The notes under the pieces are model-generated. The model was not told where the DNA came from. It saw nothing but the letters and a program-made list of their open reading frames with translations, and made no database searches. DNA of 11,234 bases, from assembly GCA_002297665.1 (NCBI GenBank), contig DBMS01000175.1:1050-12283 (forward strand), given 5' to 3'. Positions within the stretch are counted from its first letter, which is position 1; every line of letters starts with the position of its first letter. Source of the DNA: Holophagaceae bacterium UBA692 (GTDB lineage: Bacteria > Acidobacteriota > Holophagae > Holophagales > Holophagaceae). Position numbers and translations under genes: made by a program. This document shows, in pieces, positions 6,096 to 11,234 of the stretch.

Positions 6096-7169
6096 TCATT
6101 GACCCCCGCTTCCGGAAAGGGGAGGGCAGGTGGAGCCCCGGGGCACCAGGAGGACTTCGAGGGTCTGCTGCCGGGGCTGCGCGGAGCCTCCGGACTCGAT
6201 GACCGTCAGCAGCCTCTCGGCGGCCCTGGCGCCCAGGTCGGAGATGGGCGCGCGGATGGAGGTGAGGGCGGGGGTCAGGTAGCGCACGATGGGCACGTCG
6301 TCGAACCCCGCCAGGGAGATGTCCTCGGGGACCCGAAGGCCCTGGTCCTTCAGGGCGGCCAGGGCCCCGATGCCCATGTCGTCGTTGGCCGCGAAGATGG
6401 CGGTGGGGCGCGGCGAGGCCTTCAGGAGCCGGCACGCCGCGCGGTAGCCCGAGGCCTCCCCGAAGTCGCCCTGGGCCTCCAGGACGCAGTCGCGGGTGGC
6501 GGGGTTGGCCGCCATGGCCTCCCGGTAGCCCTCGAGCCTCTGCAGGGCGTCGGTATTGTTCTCGGGCCCGCGGATGAAGGCGATGCGGGCGTGGCCCAGG
6601 CCGATGAGGTAGCGCACCATGGAAAGGGCCCCGCCGCGGTTGTCGACGCTGATGGAATCGAAGCGCTCCTCCAGGCTCCCCGCCACCTGGCTGAGGAAGA
6701 CCGCCGGCGTGCGCTTCAGCAGCCGCGCCATGCCCGCGTGGACCTCCAGTTCGGAAGACAGGATCACCAGCCCGTCCACCTTCCCGTGCATGGTCCTCAG
6801 CATCGCCTCCGCGGACTCCATGTCCCCGTGGGTGCAGGTCACCAGGAGGCTGTAGCGGCGGTTGCGCGCCACCTGGTCGAGGCCCCGGATCACTTCGGAG
6901 AAGAACTCCCCGAACATGTCCGGCAGGAGCGCCCCGATGGTGCGCGTCTCCTTCTTGATCAGGCTCCGGGCGCCGCTGTGGGGGACGTAGCCCAGGCTTT
7001 CGATGGCCTCGAGGACGCGGCTGCTGGTGGCGCCCTTGACGGGGTTGCTCCCGTTGAGCACCCGCGACACGGTGGCGATGGAGACGTTGGCCAGGCGGGC
7101 CACGTCGTGGATGGTCACCTCGGCCCGGTCGTCCTGGCTGGCGGCACCTGCCTGGGGGCGCTCCGTCAT
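6096..7169 (-). CDS. LacI-family transcriptional regulator
   Basis: This encodes 357 residues with ATG at 7169. The N-terminal helix-turn-helix is VTIHDVARLANVSIATVSRVLNG (18-40), followed by the hinge segment GYVPHSGARSL (60-70), which inserts into the operator centre. A periplasmic-binding-protein-like effector domain follows: TIGALLPDMFGEFFSEVIRG, GLGHARIAFIRGP, AIFAANDDMGIGALAALKDQG and PEDISLAGFDDVPI. The frame is open to 7253, but that extension would cover the promoter and operator and reads as noise; GGAG lies shortly before ATG 7169. It heads the receptor/glucanase operon and is divergent from the sugar symporter, so it probably represses both units until a sugar, perhaps sophorose or glucose-related, binds. 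Candidate operators at 7195-7208 and 7261-7276 support autoregulation. The inducer is not readable from sequence. Confidence 0.94.
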   Translation of the reverse strand: MTERPQAGAASQDDRAEVTIHDVARLANVSIATVSRVLNGSNPVKGATSSRVLEAIESLGYVPHSGARSLIKKETRTIGALLPDMFGEFFSEVIRGLDQVARNRRYSLLVTCTHGDMESAEAMLRTMHGKVDGLVILSSELEVHAGMARLLKRTPAVFLSQVAGSLEERFDSISVDNRGGALSMVRYLIGLGHARIAFIRGPENNTDALQRLEGYREAMAANPATRDCVLEAQGDFGEASGYRAACRLLKASPRPTAIFAANDDMGIGALAALKDQGLRVPEDISLAGFDDVPIVRYLTPALTSIRAPISDLGARAAERLLTVIESGGSAQPRQQTLEVLLVPRGSTCPPLSGSGGQ

Positions 7170-7194
7170 GGCTCGGGTCTCCGGTGAGAGGAAA

Positions 7195-7208
7195 TGAAAA
7201 CGTTTACA
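7195..7208. promoter_or_regulatory. LacI-type operator candidate before the regulator gene
   Basis: TGAAAACGTTTACA matches TGTAAACGTTTACA, the usual CG-centred LacI/GalR palindrome, at 13 of 14 positions. It lies 26 nt upstream of the regulator's ATG and just downstream of the predicted -10 box (7226-7231), a position suited to repression by blocking early transcription. Confidence 0.62.
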
Positions 7209-7225
7209 AGCGTGGGACAAGTAGT

Positions 7226-7253
7226 AATATACCCCTGACCTTGAAACCTGCAA
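7226..7253 (-). promoter_or_regulatory. Predicted sigma-70-type promoter of the regulator/receptor/glucanase operon
   Basis: On the minus strand, TTGCAG (7253-7248) and TATATT (7231-7226) are separated by 16 nt. The -10 box matches five of six consensus positions, the -35 box three of six. Transcription would start near 7219, leaving a leader of about 50 nt that includes the operator candidate at 7195-7208. Confidence 0.45.
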
Positions 7254-7260
7254 GAAGAAA

Positions 7261-7276
7261 GTAACAACGTTGTAAC
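7261..7276. promoter_or_regulatory. Second LacI-type operator candidate, before the symporter gene
   Basis: GTAACAACGTTGTAAC is an inverted repeat broken at one position per arm. Its centre, ACAACGTTGT (7264-7273), is a perfect 10-bp palindrome with the central CG expected for LacI-family hinge binding. The arm sequence differs from the 7195 site, so binding by the same protein is not assured. Confidence 0.4.
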
Positions 7277-7298
7277 GAGTTGGATATCGTCAGAAAAT
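7270..7298 (+). promoter_or_regulatory. Possible promoter of the symporter gene
   Basis: TTGTAA (7270-7275) and GAAAAT (7293-7298) are 17 nt apart, each matching four of six sigma-70 consensus positions. The -35 box overlaps the operator candidate at 7261-7276, which would suit repression. Another option is TTGGCA at 7343-7348, whose matching -10 is poor. The whole interval 7170-7407 is clearly AT-richer than the genes around it. Confidence 0.3.
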
Positions 7299-7407
7299 CA
7301 CTGAAAAACAAAGTTCTGGTTAGGCAAAAACCGTTATGCATGTTGGCACATCAATCTGATTTCTCGATTTTTCCTTTGGAATTCCTCCCCTTCCGTCAGG
7401 ATCCCCC

Positions 7408-8808
7408 ATGGCCAGCCGCCCCCACCACACGACCCTTGCCGCCGACCGGGTTCCCGTCCGGCAAAAGATCGCCTACGGGCTGGGGGCGATCGTCACGATC
7501 GTGGCGGTGAATTCCGTCGTGCAGCTCACGAGTCTCGTGTACGTCGTGGGACTGGGCATAAGCGCCATCTGGATCGGGTACGCCCAGGCCATTCCCCGCC
7601 TCTGGGACGCGCTGGTGGACCCCTTCCTGGGCAACCTTTCGGACAACAGCCGCTCGCGCTTCGGGCGCCGCATCCCCTTCCTGGTGGTGGGCGGGATCCT
7701 CCTGGGCGTGGCCTTCACGCTCCTGTGGACGGTGCCCCGGGACTGGAGCCGGCCGGCGATGTTCGCGTACTTCGTCGCCACCTCCCTGTTCTTCTACACC
7801 GTGGTCCCCATCTACTCCATCCCCCACGGCGCGCTGGGTCTGGAGATGACCGAGGACTACCACGAGAAGACCAGCATCTTCGCCTACGCCAGCTTCATCG
7901 GCAACGTGGGCGCCTTCTTCCTGCCCTGGGTCTACTACCTGGCCAACCGGCCCATCTTCCGCGGCGACACGGTGGCAGGTATCAAGTGGGTGTGCCTGGG
8001 CATGAGCCTCTTCCTTACGGGTTCCGCGCTCGTGTGCGCCCTGGTGTGCAAGGAGGGCAAACTCACCCAGGCCCGCAAGCAGGAGCGGATCCCCATCCTC
8101 AAGGGCTTCCGCGCCACCTACCGGAACCGCGCCTTCCTGAAGCTGGTGGCCGCCTTCACCCTGCTCATCGTGGGATTCCAGGTCGTGATGGGCTTCAGCA
8201 ACTTCACGACGATCTTCTACCTGTACGGGGGCGACAAGGACGCCGCCTCCAGCCTCATGGCCCAGAACGGCACCCTTTGGGCCGCCGTGGGCATCGCCGG
8301 CGTGTTCCCGATGCTCTGGCTCTCGAAGCACCTTGGCAAGAAGGGCACCGTGATCCTCAGCTTCGCCGTCATCGCCGGAGGCAACCTGCTCAAGCTCGTG
8401 TGCTACAACCGCGCCTGGCCGCGGCTCACCTTCATTCCGACGGTGTGCCTTTCGCTGGGGATGGTGTTCTGCTTCTCGCTGGTGAACTCCATGATCTCGG
8501 ACATCTGCGACGAGGAGGAGGCGCGGGTGGGCATCCGCCAGGAGGGCGTCTACTTCGCCGTCTACAACTGGTGGTGGAAGGTGGGCGTCTCCCTCGCCTC
8601 CGTCATCGGGGGCTACCTGCTCCGGTGGACGGGCTTCCTGGAGGGCGTCGGGACCCAGACGGCGAGCGCGATGTTCTGGATCCGGTTCTGGGAGATCGGA
8701 CTGCCCACGGCGCTGTGCGTGGGGGGGATCTTCCTGCTGGCGAGCTATCCGCTGACGGAGGAGAGCGCCTACGAGACCAAGGCGCTGCTGGCGGAGCGAA
8801 AGGCCTAG
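7408..8808 (+). CDS. GPH-family (glycoside-pentoside-hexuronide) sugar:cation symporter, MFS
   Basis: This encodes 466 residues, the normal length for a 12-helix GPH/MelB-like inner-membrane symporter. The early motif RLWDALVDPFLGNLSDNSRSR with FGRR (64-88) is the family signature, containing the Asp residues linked to cation coupling in MelB-type carriers. The second conserved block DICDEEEARVGIRQEG (about 365-380) is also typical. Hydrophobic helices alternate with short loops throughout, and the C-terminus is short and charged. AGGA lies about 8 nt before ATG 7408. It is divergent from the LacI gene and shares a 238-nt control region with it, so it most likely imports the di- or oligosaccharides made by the nearby glucanase together with H+ or Na+. 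The sugar is inferred from context, not from residues. Confidence 0.92.
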   Translation: MASRPHHTTLAADRVPVRQKIAYGLGAIVTIVAVNSVVQLTSLVYVVGLGISAIWIGYAQAIPRLWDALVDPFLGNLSDNSRSRFGRRIPFLVVGGILLGVAFTLLWTVPRDWSRPAMFAYFVATSLFFYTVVPIYSIPHGALGLEMTEDYHEKTSIFAYASFIGNVGAFFLPWVYYLANRPIFRGDTVAGIKWVCLGMSLFLTGSALVCALVCKEGKLTQARKQERIPILKGFRATYRNRAFLKLVAAFTLLIVGFQVVMGFSNFTTIFYLYGGDKDAASSLMAQNGTLWAAVGIAGVFPMLWLSKHLGKKGTVILSFAVIAGGNLLKLVCYNRAWPRLTFIPTVCLSLGMVFCFSLVNSMISDICDEEEARVGIRQEGVYFAVYNWWWKVGVSLASVIGGYLLRWTGFLEGVGTQTASAMFWIRFWEIGLPTALCVGGIFLLASYPLTEESAYETKALLAERKA

Positions 8809-9071
8809 CCCAATTTCCCGCCCAACGCGATTTATAACTATATATAGCAGCAGTTAGCTCTGCCATCAGAACGGCATTCCTTCTTGGCGAGTTCAGGTCG
8901 CCGAGACAGGGCCGCTGAGGACAGGGTTTGGCATGTGAACGTGGGAATGGGTACCCCCCTGCGGCCTCCCCGGCAGTTCCGGCTTGACACGTCCGCCCGG
9001 CGGCGGGAGATTCAGCGTGTTCCCAGGCCGTTTCCGCACGTAGTCCCGCTCCCCCACGGAGGAGAAGCCCC
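8809..9071. other. Intergenic region between symporter and oxidoreductase genes
   Basis: No gene is seen here. Near the left end is an AT-rich patch (8831-8847, TTATAACTATATATAG). A weak hairpin, 7 bp with one G-T pair, lies at 8884-8904 with no T tract; it could help end symporter transcription. Further right is a perfect -35 box. I looked for a molybdenum-cofactor riboswitch because the next genes need that cofactor, but could not fold one by eye. Confidence 0.5.
8984..9012 (+). promoter_or_regulatory. Possible promoter of the oxidoreductase genes
   Basis: TTGACA (8984-8989) is a perfect sigma-70 -35 box. At 17 nt spacing the -10 position reads GAGATT (9007-9012), only three of six matches, so activity may need an activator or may be absent. 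Transcription would start about 55 nt before the small-subunit gene. Confidence 0.3.
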
Positions 9072-9542
9072 ATGGCGCAGACCACATCCTTCACCCTCAA
9101 CGGCCGGCCCGCCCAGGTGGCCGGCGATCCCGGCCGGATGCTGGTGGACGCGCTCCGGTACGACCTGGGCCTCACCGGCACCAAGCAGGGCTGCGGCGCC
9201 GGCCTTTGCGGCGCCTGCACGGTGCTGCTGGACCACGAGCCGGTGCCCTCCTGCGCGACGGCCGTGGCGGACGTGGCGGGGAAATCGGTGATCACCATCG
9301 AGGGCCTCATGAAGGGCGGGATCCTGGATCCGGTCCAGCAGGCCTTCATCGATCACCACGCCTTCCAGTGCGGATTCTGCACGCCGGGGATGATCCTCAC
9401 CGCCTATGCGCTCCTGCGCCGGAGGCCGGGCGCCACCCGGGCCGAGATCGTCGAGGCCATGGAGGGCAACCTCTGCCGCTGCGGGGCCCACGCGCGCATC
9501 GTCGCTGCGGTGGAATCAGTGGCGAAAGGGGGTGTGAAGTGA
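9072..9542 (+). CDS. iorA: [2Fe-2S] small subunit of a molybdenum hydroxylase (isoquinoline 1-oxidoreductase alpha type)
   Basis: This encodes 156 residues, the normal size for the stand-alone iron-sulfur subunit of the xanthine dehydrogenase family. The N-terminal ferredoxin-like domain has Cys41, Cys46, Cys49 and Cys61 (KQGCGAGLCGACTVLL then SCAT). The C-terminal four-helix domain has Cys100, Cys103, Cys135 and Cys137 (QCGFCTPGM and GNLCRCGAH). All eight ligands for two [2Fe-2S] clusters are present. It passes electrons from the molybdenum site of the large subunit to an outside acceptor. GGAGGAG lies 7 nt before ATG 9072. Its TGA overlaps the GTG start of the large subunit by 4 nt, implying translational coupling. 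The iorA label denotes the IorAB-type arrangement without an FAD subunit; the substrate need not be isoquinoline. Confidence 0.93.
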   Translation: MAQTTSFTLNGRPAQVAGDPGRMLVDALRYDLGLTGTKQGCGAGLCGACTVLLDHEPVPSCATAVADVAGKSVITIEGLMKGGILDPVQQAFIDHHAFQCGFCTPGMILTAYALLRRRPGATRAEIVEAMEGNLCRCGAHARIVAAVESVAKGGVK

Positions 9543-11234
9543 AGCGCCGCGCTTTCCTCCAGGCCACCGGGGCCACGGGCCTCTTCCTCTTCTTCCGCGG
9601 GGTGCCGCTGGACGCGGCCCCGGCGCCCCTGGCGGCGCCGCGCCCCGCGGGCTATCCCGCGGACTGGAACGCCTACCTGCGCATCGGTTCCGACGGCCGC
9701 GTGGGCTGCTTCACGGGCAAGGTGGAGCTGGGCCAGGGCATCATGACCGCGCTGCCCATGCTCATCGCCGAGGAGCTGGACGTGGCCTTGGACAAGGTGG
9801 ACATCCTCATGGGGGACACCGACCTCTGCCCGTGGGACAACGCCACGGGCGGGTCCACCACCCTTTGGCAGACCGCTCCGGCGCTGCGCGGGGCCGCGGC
9901 CGAGGCGAGGGCGGTCCTGCTCCGCATGGCCGGCGAAAGGCTGGGAGCGCCGGCGGAGGCCCTGGAGGTCAGCCTGGGCGTGGTCTCGGTGAAGGGCGCC
10001 CCGGATAGGCGGGTGTCCTATGCGGAACTTGCGCAGGGCAGGCGCCTGGAGAAATTCCTGGGCGCGGTGAAGCCCAAGGACCTGAAGGCGCGCACCCTGA
10101 CCGGCACGTCCCCGGTGCGCAAGGACGCCCTGGAGAAGGTGACGGGGGCGGCCCGCTACGTGGCCGACCTGGGCCTTCCCGGCACCCTCCACGCCTTCAT
10201 CCTCCGTCCCCCGGCCCACGGCCTTCGGCTCAAGACCTTCGACGGCGCCGAGGCCGAGCTCGTGCCCGGGGCGCGCGTGGTGCGGGACGGCGACCTGGCC
10301 GCGGTCCTCCACGAGGACCCCTCCGAAGCGCGCAGGGCCCTGGCCCGGGTCAAGGCGACCTTCGAGGGAACGGAACCGGCGGTTGACGATGCGACCATCC
10401 ATGCCCACCTGGTGGCCAACGCCCCCGCCCTGAGGTCCGGGGCCAAGGCGGGGGACCTGAAGGAGGGCGAGGGCCGCGCGGCGGCCAGGGCCGAGGCGGA
10501 GTACCTCAACGACTACGTGGCCCACGCGCCCATGGAGCCCCACGGGGCCGTGGCCCGGTGGGAAGGCGGCCGGATGACGGTGTGGCTGAGCACCCAGGCC
10601 CCCTTCGCGGCCAAGGCCCAGGTGGCCCAGGCCCTGGGCCTGGCGGCGGACAAGGTGCGGATCATCACCCCCTACGTGGGCGGCGCCTTCGGCGGCAAGC
10701 TTCCGCCGGCCCCGCACGCCGTGGAGGCCGCGCGCCTGGCCCGCCTCACGGGCCGGCCCGTGCAGGTGATGTGGACGCGCAAGGAGGAGTTCTTCCTGGA
10801 CACCTACCGCCCCGCCGCGGCGATCCGGATCCGGTCCGGCGTGGACCGGGCCGGGCGCATCAGCTTCTGGGACTACCAGGTGCACGGCATCGGCGACCGC
10901 GAGTCGGACATCGGCTACACCTTGCCCAACCAGCAGGTGCGCTTTTCCGGCGACGTGCCTGCCGTCCACCCGGTGCTCACCGGCGCCTGGCGCGCCCCCG
11001 CCGCGGTGACCAACACCTTCGCCCGGGAATCCCACATGGACGTCCTGGCCGCCAAGGCGGGGCGGGACCCCCTCGCCTTCCGCCTGGACCACCTCACCGA
11101 CCCCCGCATGATCAAGCTGCTCCGGAAGGTGGCGGACCGCTTCGGCTGGACCCCCGGGCCCGCGGGCCGCGGCCACGGCATGGCCATCGGCGCCTGGCGC
11201 GGCGGCCTCGCGGCGGCCATGGCGGAGGTGGCGG
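9539..11234 (+). CDS. iorB: Molybdopterin-binding large subunit, IorB type (partial, runs off the right edge)
   Basis: The start is GTG 9539-9541, overlapping the small-subunit stop (GTGA) and preceded by AAAGGGGG. The frame stays open to the window end, giving 565 residues of a family usually around 700 or more. The N-terminus MKRRAFLQATGATGLFLFF is a Tat-type signal (RRxFLQ), so the cofactor-loaded heterodimer is probably moved folded to the periplasm. Landmarks include FTGKVELGQG (58-67), the linker segment GTSPVRKDALEKVTGAARYVAD (189-210), HAPMEPHGAVA (329-339), the pterin-binding GGAFGGK (381-387), and GAWRAPAAVTNTFARESHMD (482-501). The catalytic C-terminal glutamate region is beyond the edge. 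Such enzymes hydroxylate N-heterocycles or oxidise aldehydes and often pass electrons to a c-type cytochrome. The specific substrate cannot be told. Confidence 0.93.
   Translation, partial: MKRRAFLQATGATGLFLFFRGVPLDAAPAPLAAPRPAGYPADWNAYLRIGSDGRVGCFTGKVELGQGIMTALPMLIAEELDVALDKVDILMGDTDLCPWDNATGGSTTLWQTAPALRGAAAEARAVLLRMAGERLGAPAEALEVSLGVVSVKGAPDRRVSYAELAQGRRLEKFLGAVKPKDLKARTLTGTSPVRKDALEKVTGAARYVADLGLPGTLHAFILRPPAHGLRLKTFDGAEAELVPGARVVRDGDLAAVLHEDPSEARRALARVKATFEGTEPAVDDATIHAHLVANAPALRSGAKAGDLKEGEGRAAARAEAEYLNDYVAHAPMEPHGAVARWEGGRMTVWLSTQAPFAAKAQVAQALGLAADKVRIITPYVGGAFGGKLPPAPHAVEAARLARLTGRPVQVMWTRKEEFFLDTYRPAAAIRIRSGVDRAGRISFWDYQVHGIGDRESDIGYTLPNQQVRFSGDVPAVHPVLTGAWRAPAAVTNTFARESHMDVLAAKAGRDPLAFRLDHLTDPRMIKLLRKVADRFGWTPGPAGRGHGMAIGAWRGGLAAAMAEVA

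Noticed and set aside
7170..7253. N-terminal extension of the LacI regulator to the upstream start at 7253
   Set aside because: The added 28 residues match no LacI family feature and would cover the predicted promoter and operator; ATG 7169 has a usable ribosome site and gives a normal length.
7396..8331. A 311-codon minus-strand frame opposite the symporter
   Set aside because: His/Glu/Gly-rich antisense translation with no family pattern; the plus strand has the GPH signature motifs.
8809..9071. Possible molybdenum-cofactor riboswitch before the molybdoenzyme genes
   Set aside because: I could not identify the conserved core or its stem arrangement by eye; only a small hairpin and promoter-like boxes are visible.
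9404..11176. A 590-codon minus-strand frame opposite the oxidoreductase genes
   Set aside because: The plus strand encodes recognisable IorA and IorB motifs throughout; the minus frame is an antisense shadow.

Overview
The window is very GC-rich, with strong G/C bias at third codon positions. Its gene content fits an Acidobacteriota genome, perhaps a Holophagae relative such as Geothrix or Holophaga. The support is an Oar-like TonB-dependent receptor with an N-terminal carboxypeptidase-regulatory-like domain, a LacI/GPH/glycosidase locus, and a two-subunit isoquinoline 1-oxidoreductase-type molybdoenzyme. The taxonomic call is inference, because the window contains no rRNA or marker gene.

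Layout. (1) 1-460: the 3' end of an unrecognised gene, then tRNA-Gln(CTG) and tRNA-Glu(CTC) in tandem, closed by a clear intrinsic terminator. (2) 461-1744: a gene-poor, accessory-looking stretch beside the tRNAs. It holds several hairpins and a minus-strand gene for a 60-residue peptide with a textbook double-glycine (bacteriocin-type) leader. It also holds a fragmentary minus-strand ORF, a perfect 12-bp inverted repeat, and a plus-strand remnant resembling the C-terminus of the cytidylate-kinase-like family. (3) 1734-7169, minus strand: a likely operon read lacI-type regulator, TonB-dependent receptor, GH144-type glucanase. (4) 7170-7407: an AT-richer divergent control region with two LacI-type operator candidates and plausible promoters both ways. 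(5) 7408-8808, plus strand: a GPH-family sugar:cation symporter. (6) 8809-9071: an intergenic region with a consensus -35 box. (7) 9072 to the right edge: the small [2Fe-2S] subunit and the incomplete, Tat-exported molybdopterin subunit of an IorAB-type oxidoreductase.

How it fits together. Regions 3-5 read as a carbohydrate-use locus. The receptor would bring a glycan fragment across the outer membrane, the exported GH144 enzyme would cleave it (known members are endo-beta-1,2-glucanases releasing sophoro-oligosaccharides), the GPH symporter would import the products, and the LacI protein would control both transcription units through CG-centred operators. An intracellular beta-glucosidase or sophorose phosphorylase is not in the window. 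The IorAB pair seems to be a separate unit. The least explained and potentially most novel item is the orphan double-glycine peptide at 701-883 and its structured surroundings.
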